From an uncultured Bacteroidales bacterium (GTDB lineage: Bacteria > Bacteroidota > Bacteroidia > Bacteroidales > Paludibacteraceae), in NCBI GenBank assembly GCA_937916355.1, contig CALFTM010000061.1:19905-83904 (forward strand): DNA of 64,000 nucleotides, in the 5' to 3' direction. A model generated the notes under the pieces. That model searched no databases, had not been told where the DNA came from, and worked only from the letters and a program-made list of their open reading frames with translations. Made by a program: the position numbers and the translations under genes. This document shows positions 44,237 through 53,585 of the stretch, in pieces (positions within the stretch are counted from its first letter, which is position 1; every line of letters begins with the position of its first letter).

Positions 44237-45094
44237 ATGAATACAAAAACAGGTTTGGTATTAGAAGGAGGGGGAATGCGCGGCACATTCACAGCCGGCG
44301 CATTAGACTATTTCATGGACAATAACATATCATTCCCTTACACCATAGGAGTTTCGGCAGGAGCCTGCAATGGCGTCTCTTACAGTGCCAGACAGCGAGG
44401 TAGAGCGCGTGCCTGCAACATCGACCTATACGACAAATACAAGTATATCAGTGTAAAGAACCTGATTCTGAAACAAAATCTGATAGACTACAAACTATTG
44501 TTCAACGACTTCCCCGAGAAAATTATCCCGCTGGACTACGAAGCATTTTTCAGCAACAAAAACCGTACCATCTTCGTTGCAAGCAATTGCGAAACAGGAG
44601 AAGCTGAATATCTGGAAGAACATGAAAATCCGCAAAGGCTGAACAAAATCGTCCAAGCCTCCAGCAGTCTGCCGTTCGTGGCAGACATCACCGAACTCGA
44701 TGGCAAACCAATGCTCGACGGAGGAATCTGTGATGCCATCCCTGTCGAAAAAGCACTCTCTGACGGATACGAAAAATTGGTAATCATCCTCACCCGCAAC
44801 AAAAATTACAGAAAATCCAACAAGGAGATGTGGTTCCCCTCTTTTTTCTACAAGAAATACCCGAAAATACAAAAACGTCTGAAAAACAAAAACTTCGACT
44901 ACAACAAAGTTTTGGACTTCATAGACGAACAAGAAAAAAAAGGTCAATTCCTCGTCATACGTCCAATTGAAAAGATTAAAGTCTCCCGACTCGAAAAAGA
45001 CATCGAGAAATTGGAAGAACTCTACCAACAAGGCTACGAATGCGCACGTATGATGGTGGAGGCACACCCCGACTTTTTCCCAAAACAAGAATAA
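44237..45094 (+). CDS. Patatin-like phospholipase family protein
   Basis: 285 residues. The oxyanion loop GLVLEGGGMRGTFTAGAL, the nucleophile elbow GVSAGACNG (Gly-X-Ser-X-Gly) and the catalytic Asp in MLDGGICDAIPV form the Ser-Asp dyad of patatin-type lipid acyl hydrolases. Overall order matches the YjjU-like bacterial group, with a C-terminal helical region (IDEQEKKGQFLVIRPI). It probably hydrolyses phospholipid acyl esters in the cytosol; no secretion signal is seen. Single gene with its own -7 box. Confidence 0.9.
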   Translation: MNTKTGLVLEGGGMRGTFTAGALDYFMDNNISFPYTIGVSAGACNGVSYSARQRGRARACNIDLYDKYKYISVKNLILKQNLIDYKLLFNDFPEKIIPLDYEAFFSNKNRTIFVASNCETGEAEYLEEHENPQRLNKIVQASSSLPFVADITELDGKPMLDGGICDAIPVEKALSDGYEKLVIILTRNKNYRKSNKEMWFPSFFYKKYPKIQKRLKNKNFDYNKVLDFIDEQEKKGQFLVIRPIEKIKVSRLEKDIEKLEELYQQGYECARMMVEAHPDFFPKQE

Positions 45095-45123
45095 TTTCTA
45101 TTGTGATTTTGTGAAGATAATTA

Positions 45124-45131
45124 TATATTTG
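45124..45131 (+). promoter_or_regulatory. Promoter -7 box for aminotransferase gene
   Basis: TATATTTG matches TAnnTTTG, 35 bases before the ATG at 45167. Confidence 0.6.
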
Positions 45132-45166
45132 CAGATAATTTTCAAAAAAGAAAAATTTTAATCAAT

Positions 45167-46366
45167 ATGCCACAAACATCGAAACGTGGACAGCTAATGC
45201 CGCAATCACCCATCAGGAAGCTTGTACCCCTTGCCGACAAAGCAAAAGAGCGAGGAGTAAAAGTTTTCCACCTCAACATCGGTCAGCCCGACCTAAAGAC
45301 ACCCAAGGTGGCTTTAGATGCGCTAAAAAAAATAGACCGACAAATCTTGGAATATAGTCCAAGTGATGGTATCAAGAGTTTGAGAGAGAAACTTGCAAGT
45401 TACTACCAAAGGTTCAATATAGATGTAACCGCCAAGGACATCATCATCACCAGCGGAGGTTCGGAGGCAGTGAACTTCGCATTCATGGCGTGTCTCGACC
45501 CCGGAGATGAAATCATCGTACCAGAGCCAGCATACGCCAATTACACCGCATTCGCGATCGCTGCAGGTGCGACCATCAAACCTGTTCTATCAACCATAGA
45601 AGAGGGCTTCGCACTTCCACACATCGAGAAGTTTGAAGAGATGATCACCCCTCGCACAAAGGGAATCCTCATCTGCAACCCTAATAATCCGACTGGTTAC
45701 CTATACAACCAAAAGGAGATGAACAAAATCCGTGACCTCGTCAAGAAATACGACTTATACCTTTTCTCAGACGAGGTGTACCGCGAATTTTGCTACACTG
45801 GCGCACCATATATTTCGGCCTTTCACTTGGAGGGCATCGAAGAGAATGTGATTTTGTTCGATTCCGTCTCTAAACGTTATAGCGAATGTGGCATCCGCGT
45901 GGGGGCGTTGGTGACAAAAAATGAAGAGGTTCGCAAAAGCGTGATGAAGTTCTGCCAAGCTCGTCTCAGTCCGCCACTCCTCGGACAAATTGTGGCAGAA
46001 GCCTCCTTCGACACCCCCGAAGAATATATGCTTGAAATGTACAATGAATATGTAGAGAGAAGGAAATACCTGATTGACGGACTCAACCGCATTCCGGGAG
46101 TCTACTCTCCTATTCCAATGGGGGCGTTCTACACCGTAGCGCGACTACCAATCGACGATTCAGACAAGTTCTGCGCATGGTTGTTGGAAGAGTTCCAATA
46201 CGAGGGACAGACCGTCATGATGGCTCCTGCATCCGGATTCTACACCGGGAAAGAGGTCGGAAAGAACGAAGTGCGTGTAGCCTACGTCTTAGAAAAAGAA
46301 GAACTCGCCAAAGCGTTGTTCGTTCTGAAAAAAGCCTTGGAGGTTTATCCGGGACGCACGATATAA
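45167..46366 (+). CDS. Class I/II pyridoxal-phosphate aminotransferase
   Basis: 399 residues. FHLNIGQPDLKTPKVALDAL and ITSGGSEAVNFAFMAC are the substrate and phosphate-binding regions. ILICNPNNPTGYLYNQ and YLFSDEVYREFCY supply the Asn and Asp that hold the cofactor, and VSKRYSECGIRVGALV carries the Schiff-base Lys. It belongs to the aspartate/aromatic aminotransferase fold type I; the amino donor cannot be named from sequence. It is a single gene followed by a terminator at 46376-46403. Confidence 0.93.
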   Translation: MPQTSKRGQLMPQSPIRKLVPLADKAKERGVKVFHLNIGQPDLKTPKVALDALKKIDRQILEYSPSDGIKSLREKLASYYQRFNIDVTAKDIIITSGGSEAVNFAFMACLDPGDEIIVPEPAYANYTAFAIAAGATIKPVLSTIEEGFALPHIEKFEEMITPRTKGILICNPNNPTGYLYNQKEMNKIRDLVKKYDLYLFSDEVYREFCYTGAPYISAFHLEGIEENVILFDSVSKRYSECGIRVGALVTKNEEVRKSVMKFCQARLSPPLLGQIVAEASFDTPEEYMLEMYNEYVERRKYLIDGLNRIPGVYSPIPMGAFYTVARLPIDDSDKFCAWLLEEFQYEGQTVMMAPASGFYTGKEVGKNEVRVAYVLEKEELAKALFVLKKALEVYPGRTI

Positions 46367-46375
46367 AACACAAAC

Positions 46376-46403
46376 AAAGGAGTGCGAAAATGCGCTCCTT
46401 TTT
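46376..46403 (+). terminator. Terminator after aminotransferase gene
   Basis: 10-bp stem AAAGGAGTGC / GCGCTCCTTT (one G-U pair), 6-base loop, then T. Confidence 0.8.
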
Positions 46404-46431
46404 CATTATAAAATCATAAAAATTCATCATT

Positions 46432-47676
46432 GTGAGTTACGAACTATTCATCGCTAAAAAAATCTTCATGGGGAAGGAGGCTAAACAAAAGATCTCCGGC
46501 TCCATTGTTCGCTTGGCGACCGGAGGCATCGCACTCAGTCTGATGATAATGATTATAGCGGTAGGGATTGTTGTCGGCTTCAAAAAGGAGGTGCGCAACA
46601 AACTAATCGGGTTCGGTTCTGACGTGCAGGTCTCCGCCTCATTCAGCAACCAGACATACGAGACAGTCCCTATCCAATTTGACACTCTACTCATCAACAA
46701 ACTAAAACAACAACCAAGCGTCCTCCATGTGCAACCATTCGCCACACTACCCGGCATCATGAAGGTAGGCGACGATTTCCATGGAATGGTATTCAAAGGG
46801 GTCGATGCCCAATACGACTGGAGTTTCTTCCAAAAAAACCTTAAAGAGGGAGAGATTTGCCCCATATCAGACAGTAGCGGCAATCAAACGCTCATTTCAA
46901 AAAAGATCGCAGATCTACTACACCTGAAGGTTGGAGACAAATTCCACACCTACTTCGTGATAAACGGGAAGGTGCGGGTGCGCCCCCTCTCCGTCTCCGG
47001 CATCTACTCTACCGGTTTTTCAGACTATGACAACCTGTTCGTCGTAGGAGACATCCGCCACATCCGAAAACTCAACCAATGGGAAGACGACCAATGTAGC
47101 GGCATCGAAATTGACATACACGATTTCAACCAATTGGAAGAAGCAAAAAAAGAAATCTACTCAGTCGTCGGCAACCGCTTCGACAACAAGGGCAACTACT
47201 ACATGATGAAAGACATCACAGAAATCAACCCGCAGATATTCGGCTGGCTAGACTTGCTGGACACCAATGTCGTGATCATCTTCATTCTCATGATAGCCGT
47301 AGCAGGATTCACTATGATTTCAGGACTACTTATCCTCATACTGGATCGCACCAATATGATTGGCGTACTGAAAGCAATGGGGGCGAACAACACAAGCATC
47401 CAAAAACTATTTCTCTACATCGCCCTCTTCATCGTCGGAAAAGGAATGCTCATCGGCAACATCCTCGCACTGACATTCTGCTTTCTGCAAAAAAAATTCG
47501 GGATCATACAATTAGACCCCGAAGTTTACTATGTGGAGAGCGTCCCTGTCGAATTATCTTGGTTAAACATCCTTTGGATCAACATAGGAGTCTTCCTACT
47601 CTCAACCATCATTCTAAGACTATCCACCTACATTATCACAAAAATATCCCCCATCCGCTCTATTCGGTTCGAGTAA
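46432..47676 (+). CDS. FtsX-like permease of the LolC/LolE type
   Basis: 414 residues starting at GTG 46432 (SYELFIAKKIFMGKEAKQKI). There are four membrane segments: near residues 33-55 (GIALSLMIMIIAVGIVVGFK), 280-310 (VVIIFILMIAVAGFTMISGLLILIL), 330-355 and 380-400. A large periplasmic MacB-PCD-like domain lies between the first two. The LGALKAMG-type loop (MIGVLKAMGANNTSIQKLFLY) couples to an ATPase. This architecture matches LolC/LolE, which release lipoproteins from the inner membrane to LolA. The partner ATPase LolD is not adjacent. Substrate is inferred from the family. Confidence 0.88.
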   Translation: MSYELFIAKKIFMGKEAKQKISGSIVRLATGGIALSLMIMIIAVGIVVGFKKEVRNKLIGFGSDVQVSASFSNQTYETVPIQFDTLLINKLKQQPSVLHVQPFATLPGIMKVGDDFHGMVFKGVDAQYDWSFFQKNLKEGEICPISDSSGNQTLISKKIADLLHLKVGDKFHTYFVINGKVRVRPLSVSGIYSTGFSDYDNLFVVGDIRHIRKLNQWEDDQCSGIEIDIHDFNQLEEAKKEIYSVVGNRFDNKGNYYMMKDITEINPQIFGWLDLLDTNVVIIFILMIAVAGFTMISGLLILILDRTNMIGVLKAMGANNTSIQKLFLYIALFIVGKGMLIGNILALTFCFLQKKFGIIQLDPEVYYVESVPVELSWLNILWINIGVFLLSTIILRLSTYIITKISPIRSIRFE

Positions 47677-47765
47677 TATACCCTTCACTCCCTCAAACAA
47701 TCCGATAGCGATGGGAAACGTACTTACGTAATGATTTTACGCTTTTCTCGCATTCTGAAAATAAA

Positions 47766-48143
47766 CTACTTCAAAACGTAACGAGCTAAAATGCGCTCCA
47801 CTTCTTTAATATCCACACCTCTACCAAATTTCTGCACGAACGGATCGGAATGCCCCTTTACCCACACCTTCAAATCAGAATCAAGATCTAAAGTGCCAGC
47901 GGTCTCAACCGAGAAAACCTCCACCGAGTGGTAAGGAACCGAAAGATACTCCCTCTTCTTTCCAGTCATCCCCTGCACATCCAACATAATCATCCGTTTA
48001 TTCGTGAAAACCAACTTATCTCGAATCAACTTGTAGGCATGTTCTATCATCTCACCCTCTATCAACAACGGACCATACTCCTTTTCCAAAGATGCTGCAT
48101 CCACCTCAGAAGCATTTTGCAGCAAAGAATCCAAAATTCCCAT
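47766..48143 (-). CDS. PH-domain protein (bacterial PH domain family)
   Basis: 125 residues from the ATG at 48143 (MGILDSLLQNASEVDAAS). The upstream frame to 48332 is not protein-like and overlaps the TPR gene on the other strand. The blocks LIEGEMIEHAYKLIRDKLVFTNKRMIML and REYLSVPYHSVEVFSVETAG match the bacterial PH domain proteins with PF08000. Function is unknown. It is divergent from the TPR gene, separated by 135 bases. Confidence 0.85.
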   Translation of the reverse strand: MGILDSLLQNASEVDAASLEKEYGPLLIEGEMIEHAYKLIRDKLVFTNKRMIMLDVQGMTGKKREYLSVPYHSVEVFSVETAGTLDLDSDLKVWVKGHSDPFVQKFGRGVDIKEVERILARYVLK

Positions 48144-48221
48144 GACAGTAATTTTTTTTAAATTAATACTAAAATATTCTTTTTTATGGCACGAATCTAA
48201 TAAAAATTTATCTTCTTTTCT

Positions 48222-48229
48222 TACATTTG
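48222..48229 (+). promoter_or_regulatory. Promoter -7 box for TPR gene
   Basis: TACATTTG matches TAnnTTTG, 49 bases before the ATG at 48279. Confidence 0.6.
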
Positions 48230-48278
48230 CCATATAAAAATTCCCAACATATAAAAAACAACTAAAATTAGATATATC

Positions 48279-50411
48279 ATGACGAATAGAGACTTTGAAA
48301 TCCTCTACAAAAAAATCTGCCGAAGTGTACACGAAAAAGAGATGAGCAACGCCCTTGTCTATTTAAAAACTCTGGCTTCAGAATTGGGCAACCCCTATTT
48401 CTCTGACCAGAGAGAAGAACTCGAGACAACCTACAAAAATTTGTTGGGTTATACCATCAACAATATCGTAGACCCTGAACGAGACAAAATATACAACCAG
48501 ATACAAATCAAGACGATGGAGTTGGCTGACACCATCAGGGACGCTTTTTTTTCAAAGAATTCCGACAACATCGTCTACCAACTGAAAAGATTTAATTCAG
48601 ACCAATTCTTCATCCCCAATGCCTCTCAATACGAAACGTCAGAGCATTTCAGCAAAACATTCAAAAGACTCTGGCTTTCAGACAAATACGAAACAGAACT
48701 GCAACAAGCCCTAAAAGAGTTGTACGCCTCTCAAAAAATATCCTCTACGGAAAAGGCGGCTTGGATCTCTGCATCCACCCTCTCGCTACTCCGCACATTC
48801 GACGAGGCCAAATTCAATTTCCTGTTAGACCTCCTCGACAATTGCGACAAGAGAGTGCGACAAAGAGCCCTCGTCGGACTCATATTCTGCGCACAAACCC
48901 ACCACAACAGAATCTCCATCTACCATAAATTGGAGAGCCGGTTTGATTACACCTTCCAAAATGAGTCTCTCGCCGAAAACCTGCAAAAAACAATCATTCT
49001 GATACTGCTCAGCAACGAAACCGAGAAGATTTCCAAAAAGATGAAAGAGGCAATTCCTGACATCATAAAACAGAACCAAACGCAACGCCAACAACTGACA
49101 CAAAAGGATTTGGAAGAACTGTTGGACGAAGATGGAGGAATGGATGCCACCAACCCGAAATGGAAATCACTCCTCGAAAATAGCGCGCTTTCAGAAAAAG
49201 CGAGGGAGATCAGCGAATTTCAGTTAGAAGGAGGAGACATCTTTATGGGGACTTTCTCTCAAATGAAAAAACACCCTTTCTTCAACAACATCGAAAATTG
49301 GTTCCTGCCGTTTTTCAACCATGACATATACCGTCAGTTCTCGTCACAAGAGGTGATAAACAACAACAGCGGACTAATTCAGATCGTAGAACAAAGCCAA
49401 TTCCTTTGCGACTCTGACAAATACTCGATGCTCAACTCCATTGCCGACATACCAGCTCAATACAAAGAGATGCTCACCAACACCTTGAAAATAGAGAGAG
49501 AACATATCAAGGAGAGTGTGGATACAACAACCAACGCTTCGCAAGAGGCAATCGCCCTATCAAAAAACTACATCCAAGACCTCTTCCGATTCTATAATCT
49601 CTACGGCTATAAGGGAGATTTCTCCAACCCGTTCCTTCAACTCAAGGAATTACACGCCAACCGTATCCTACAAAGCAACCCACAGTCGGATAGCATCCTG
49701 CGCGCGGTATGCGACTACTACATAAAAAAAGAGCATTACCAACTTGCCAACCATCTGCTCAAGACACTGATGGAGAAAAACCCAGCCGATGCAGAACTGA
49801 TGCAAAAAGCGGCCTACTGCCATCAACAACAAAAAGAGTACACCGAGGCTCTGCAACTCTATGAAAAGGCGGAGACCCTACTGCCAGACACGACATGGAA
49901 CGCAGAACGCATAGCATTCTGTCAAAAAAGGCTTGGCAACTACGAAGCAAGTCTTGAAGCATACCGACAATGCGAAAGAATGCAACCCGACAATCTGAAC
50001 ATCCAATCCAACATCGGACATTGCCTCATTCATTTGGGAAGACACGAAGAAGCACTGAAAGTGTTCTACAAAATCGACTACCTATCGCCCGACAACCCCA
50101 AGTCAGCAAAGGCTATCGGTTGGTGTTCTTTCGTTTGTCAAAAATTAGAAACAGCGGAAAAATACTACAAAAAGAGTCTCCCCGAAAAACGAAACGCAAA
50201 CGATTGGATGAACATAGGACATATCCTCTTTTGCCAAAACAAAAAAGAAGAAGCGATTCCTTATTACAAAAAAGCGTTTGAAAAATTGGAGCATAATCCT
50301 CAAAAATTCATCGAACTCTTCCTTGAAGATACGGAAACCCTTCGAGTGAACGGAGTCCCGACAGAAGATTTACCTCTGATTCGAGACTATCTGATTTTTC
50401 AATGTCAATAG
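48279..50411 (+). CDS. Tetratricopeptide repeat protein
   Basis: 710 residues. The first roughly 450 are helical with no clear repeat (MTNRDFEILYKKICRSVHEK at the N-terminus) and include an armadillo-like stretch (CDKRVRQRALVGLIFCAQ). From about residue 465 tetratricopeptide repeats follow: [99 protein letters not shown] and KKEEAIPYYKKAFEKLEHN. No signal peptide or membrane segment is seen, so it is likely a cytosolic scaffold. Partners unknown. Confidence 0.88.
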   Translation: MTNRDFEILYKKICRSVHEKEMSNALVYLKTLASELGNPYFSDQREELETTYKNLLGYTINNIVDPERDKIYNQIQIKTMELADTIRDAFFSKNSDNIVYQLKRFNSDQFFIPNASQYETSEHFSKTFKRLWLSDKYETELQQALKELYASQKISSTEKAAWISASTLSLLRTFDEAKFNFLLDLLDNCDKRVRQRALVGLIFCAQTHHNRISIYHKLESRFDYTFQNESLAENLQKTIILILLSNETEKISKKMKEAIPDIIKQNQTQRQQLTQKDLEELLDEDGGMDATNPKWKSLLENSALSEKAREISEFQLEGGDIFMGTFSQMKKHPFFNNIENWFLPFFNHDIYRQFSSQEVINNNSGLIQIVEQSQFLCDSDKYSMLNSIADIPAQYKEMLTNTLKIEREHIKESVDTTTNASQEAIALSKNYIQDLFRFYNLYGYKGDFSNPFLQLKELHANRILQSNPQSDSILRAVCDYYIKKEHYQLANHLLKTLMEKNPADAELMQKAAYCHQQQKEYTEALQLYEKAETLLPDTTWNAERIAFCQKRLGNYEASLEAYRQCERMQPDNLNIQSNIGHCLIHLGRHEEALKVFYKIDYLSPDNPKSAKAIGWCSFVCQKLETAEKYYKKSLPEKRNANDWMNIGHILFCQNKKEEAIPYYKKAFEKLEHNPQKFIELFLEDTETLRVNGVPTEDLPLIRDYLIFQCQ

Positions 50412-50694
50412 TCGGACAAGGTTCGTGCGACATGAAATAAAATGGCAATTGTTAATAACGTTCAATTTGATTTTACAACCCTAATTAAACTATCACTTTG
50501 AAACAAATAAAATACAATCCAAAACAAAAAGAAATTGATTTCACTTAATTTTAGTTAAATTTAACATTTCAACTTTCAAACTGTCAAAAAATAAAGTGGA
50601 AATTTAAGTTTGTTTTATTTGGCGAAGTCAAATAACTTTTTCAATTTTGCATAAGAGAAATTAAATTAAAACAAGATAAAACAGAGCGAAAGTA

Positions 50695-50814
50695 ATGAAG
50701 TCGAATAAAGTTTTCATTGAGATGCAGGAGAGCCGCAACGCCCTTCAGCATATTTCTTTTGCTTGTGTCGTATTAGTCTTCATAAAATCGTTGTTGCATA
50801 TTGAGGCATCATAA
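50695..50814 (+). CDS. Possible 39-residue small membrane protein or leader peptide
   Basis: ATG at 50695 (preceded by GAGCGAAAG) reads MKSNKVFIEMQESRNALQHI, then a hydrophobic stretch SFACVVLVFIKSLL and ends HIEAS at TAA 50812-50814. It fits between AT-rich sequence and a strong terminator five bases after its stop, in the otherwise empty 539-bp gap between the TPR gene and nuoA. The hydrophobic segment could be a membrane helix. Whether it is translated is unknown. Confidence 0.45.
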   Translation: MKSNKVFIEMQESRNALQHISFACVVLVFIKSLLHIEAS

Positions 50815-50819
50815 TTGGC

Positions 50820-50852
50820 AAACTGTATTTCGCAAGAAGTACAGTTTTTTTT
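50820..50852 (+). terminator. Strong terminator just upstream of nuoA
   Basis: 12-bp stem AAACTGTATTTC / GAAGTACAGTTT (one G-U) closed by a GCAA tetraloop and followed by eight T. It separates the 50695 reading frame from the nuo operon by about 100 bases. Confidence 0.88.
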
Positions 50853-50950
50853 CTGTCAAAACTGATAATCAACATATTACACAACGAAACGAATAATTAA
50901 AATTTGAGTGATAATAAAAAAATAATAAATAAATTAAATAACCAACAGTA

Positions 50951-51304
50951 ATGAGTTCAGGTGAGATTTTTATCGTAGTGTTGGTCACTGCCATCATCAT
51001 GGTGACGGCGGCGGTGCTGATTGGGTGGCTGTTGTCGCCACACTCAACCAACGCACAGAAAGGAGAACCGTACGAGTGTGGTATTCCGACGAGGGGTACT
51101 TCATGGATGCAGTTCAATGTAGGCTACTACCTATTCGCCATCTTGTTTCTGATGTTTGATGTGGAGACTGTATTGCTCTTTCCTTGGGCAACCATCTCTA
51201 AATCACTCGGATGGATGGGTATAGCAAGTGTACTGTTCTTCCTCTTCATTCTTGTTCTTGGATTAGCTTACGCATGGAAGAAAGGAGCTTTGGAATGGAA
51301 GTAA
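50951..51304 (+). CDS. nuoA: NADH-quinone oxidoreductase subunit A
   Basis: 117 residues with three membrane helices. The loop [15 protein letters not shown] carries the conserved Glu-Cys-Gly motif that lies near the quinone site, and [27 protein letters not shown] is the second helix with its conserved Asp-Glu pair. It is the first gene of nuoA-B-CD-H-I-J-K-L-M, which lacks nuoE, F and G, as is usual in Bacteroidota. There is no TAnnTTTG box in the 100 bases upstream; the nearest is AAAATTTG. Membrane arm subunit of complex I. Confidence 0.96.
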   Translation: MSSGEIFIVVLVTAIIMVTAAVLIGWLLSPHSTNAQKGEPYECGIPTRGTSWMQFNVGYYLFAILFLMFDVETVLLFPWATISKSLGWMGIASVLFFLFILVLGLAYAWKKGALEWK

Positions 51305-51906
51305 AAGACATCAAAATCAAAAACATGAAGACGGAGGACTTCAACGACAATGCCTACTTGGAGAAGTACGTTGAAGAGCTTCGCAAAGGTGGTGTGAACG
51401 TTGTAGTCGGCAAATTGGACGACATCATCAATTGGGGACGTTCCAACTCTGTTTGGCCGTTGACCTTTGCCACAAGTTGCTGTGGAATTGAGTTTATGTG
51501 CGTGGGTGCTGCCCGCACCGATTTCGCACGTTTCGGATGGGAGGTTACCCGTAACTCTCCTCGTCAGGCAGACGTGGTGTTCGTGGCAGGAACCATCGTC
51601 CACAAGATGGCTCCGGTATTGAAGCGTCTCTACGACCAGATGGCAGAACCCAAATATGTAATTGCAGTCGGAGGTTGCGCCATCGGTGGAGGTCCATTCC
51701 AAGACTCATATCATGTCGTGAAAGGTGTGGATGAAATCATACCTGTGGATGTGTACGTTCCCGGATGCCCTCCGCGACCAGACGCTATGCTTTACGGCAT
51801 GATGCAACTACAAAGAAAAATCAAAGTGGAAAACTTCTTCAAACTGCCAAACAAACCAGTGGTAGAAGAGGACAACTCCAATAACCCAACAGCAGAAACC
51901 AAGTAG
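51295..51906 (+). CDS. nuoB: NADH-quinone oxidoreductase subunit B
   Basis: 203 residues from the ATG at 51295, which overlaps the nuoA end by 10 bases (translational coupling); the frame to 51211 is an extension inside nuoA. The four ligands of the terminal cluster N2 are visible: the tandem cysteines in [11 protein letters not shown], and those in [11 protein letters not shown] and [13 protein letters not shown]. It passes electrons to quinone at the junction of the two arms. The tail [15 protein letters not shown] is an acidic extension. Confidence 0.96.
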   Translation: MEVKDIKIKNMKTEDFNDNAYLEKYVEELRKGGVNVVVGKLDDIINWGRSNSVWPLTFATSCCGIEFMCVGAARTDFARFGWEVTRNSPRQADVVFVAGTIVHKMAPVLKRLYDQMAEPKYVIAVGGCAIGGGPFQDSYHVVKGVDEIIPVDVYVPGCPPRPDAMLYGMMQLQRKIKVENFFKLPNKPVVEEDNSNNPTAETK

Positions 51907-51909
51907 GTC

Positions 51910-53538
51910 ATGAAAAAATTAAAAGATATTATTTCGTCGATTGACTCCTCTATCACCATAGAAGAGAAACAATATCCTACCATCTGCGTATCCTGCAAGC
52001 AATTGCAAAAGGTTGCCAAAGGACTAAAAGATGGAGGGTTCGATGTTCTCCTCAACCTTACAGGTGTTGACAAAGAGGCGAACATGGAAGTCATTTACCA
52101 CCTGACTTCAACTCAAGACAAGCAAGCTTTCTTGATCGTCAAGGTGTCCACAGAAAACCGTGAAGAACCGCTCGTACCAACAGTAAGCGACATTTGGGAG
52201 TCTGCCCTCCTATTTGAAAGAGAGGCATACGACTTCTTTGGCATTCGTTTTATTGGTCACCCAGACCTCCGTCGTCTCTTCTTGCGTGCAGATTGGAACG
52301 GATTCCCTTTCAGAAAAGACTACGATGCGAATCCGGAACTCAACCCAGTTCCGTTGGAGAACCAAACCATCGAGGCAATGGAGGATTGTCCATCCATCAC
52401 ATTCGATAAAGACGGTAAATTGGTCACTAAAACGTCTCAACTTTTCGGTAAGAACGAGTATGTCGTAAACATAGGTCCACAACACCCTGCAACCCATGGT
52501 GTGCTTCACTTGCGCGTCTCTCTCGACGGAGAGATCGTAAAGAAGGTGGATCCAAACTTCGGATATATCCACAGAGGTATCGAGAAAATGTGTGAGACAC
52601 GCACTTACCCTCAAATACTTCATTTGACAGAGCGTCTCGACTACCTTTCTGGTGCAATCAACCGTCACGCCTTCTGCCTTTGCGTGGAGAAAGCGGCGGG
52701 CATTGAAGTGCCAAAACGTGCGCAAGCCATTCGCGTCATCTTTGACGAGTTGACTCGTATCGCTTCCCACTTGTTGGGCTGGGGATGTATGTGTATGGAC
52801 ATGGGTTCCATCACCGCCTTCATCTACGGAATGCGTGACCGTGAAAAGATCATGGACATTTTCGAAGAGACTGGAGGAGGTCGTTTGATGGTTGGCTATA
52901 ACGTCATCGGAGGTGTCGCTGCAGACGTGAGCGATAAATTCGTAGATCAAGTAAAAGAGTTCATCCCATATATGCGAAAAATGTTGAAGGAGTACCACAC
53001 CCTCTTCACCCACAACCCGATAGCAAAGGGTCGTATGAAGGACATCGGATTCCTCACAAAAGAGAAAGCCGCTGCATTGGGCGTGACAGGTCCTACGGGA
53101 AGAGCCTCAGGATGGTCTTGCGATGTTCGTAAAATTGAGCCATACGCAGGGTATGAGAACATCAAATTTGAGGAGGTAATCCGTCAAGACGGAGGGACAT
53201 TCGACCGTTACCTCATCAGATTGGATGAGATAGAACAATCGCTTCGCATCATCGAACAGTTGATAGACAACCTTCCAAATGATGGATATTTAGCGAAAGT
53301 TCCGGCTATCATCAAATTACCAGAGGGAGAATATTATCAACGAGTAGAGAACGCCAGAGGAGAATTCGGTGTGTACATCAACAGCACCGGAGGCAAAAAC
53401 CCTTATCGTGTGAAATTCCGCTCTCCATGTATGACGCTCATCTCCGCATTAGATCCATTATGTAAGGACGAGAAGATCGCCGACCTCATCATGATTGGTG
53501 CGTCCCTCGACTACGTAATCCCTTGCGCAGACAGATAA
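51910..53538 (+). CDS. nuoCD: NADH-quinone oxidoreductase fused subunit C/D
   Basis: 542 residues. The NuoC domain (about 1-170) has WESALLFEREAYDFFGIRF and HPDLRRLFLRADWNGFPFRKDY. The NuoD domain (about 180-542) begins YVVNIGPQHPATHGVLHLRV and continues with YIHRGIEKMCETRTY, GPTGRASGWSCDVRK and the C-terminal end DPLCKDEKIADLIMIGASLDYVIPCADR. The C-D fusion is common in this phylum. It forms the quinone-binding part of the peripheral arm with NuoB. The gene starts 3 bases after nuoB. Confidence 0.96.
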   Translation: MKKLKDIISSIDSSITIEEKQYPTICVSCKQLQKVAKGLKDGGFDVLLNLTGVDKEANMEVIYHLTSTQDKQAFLIVKVSTENREEPLVPTVSDIWESALLFEREAYDFFGIRFIGHPDLRRLFLRADWNGFPFRKDYDANPELNPVPLENQTIEAMEDCPSITFDKDGKLVTKTSQLFGKNEYVVNIGPQHPATHGVLHLRVSLDGEIVKKVDPNFGYIHRGIEKMCETRTYPQILHLTERLDYLSGAINRHAFCLCVEKAAGIEVPKRAQAIRVIFDELTRIASHLLGWGCMCMDMGSITAFIYGMRDREKIMDIFEETGGGRLMVGYNVIGGVAADVSDKFVDQVKEFIPYMRKMLKEYHTLFTHNPIAKGRMKDIGFLTKEKAAALGVTGPTGRASGWSCDVRKIEPYAGYENIKFEEVIRQDGGTFDRYLIRLDEIEQSLRIIEQLIDNLPNDGYLAKVPAIIKLPEGEYYQRVENARGEFGVYINSTGGKNPYRVKFRSPCMTLISALDPLCKDEKIADLIMIGASLDYVIPCADR

Positions 53539-53585
53539 CAGGGCTGAATTCAATATAACATGAATTGTAAAGAAATATTTTTAAT

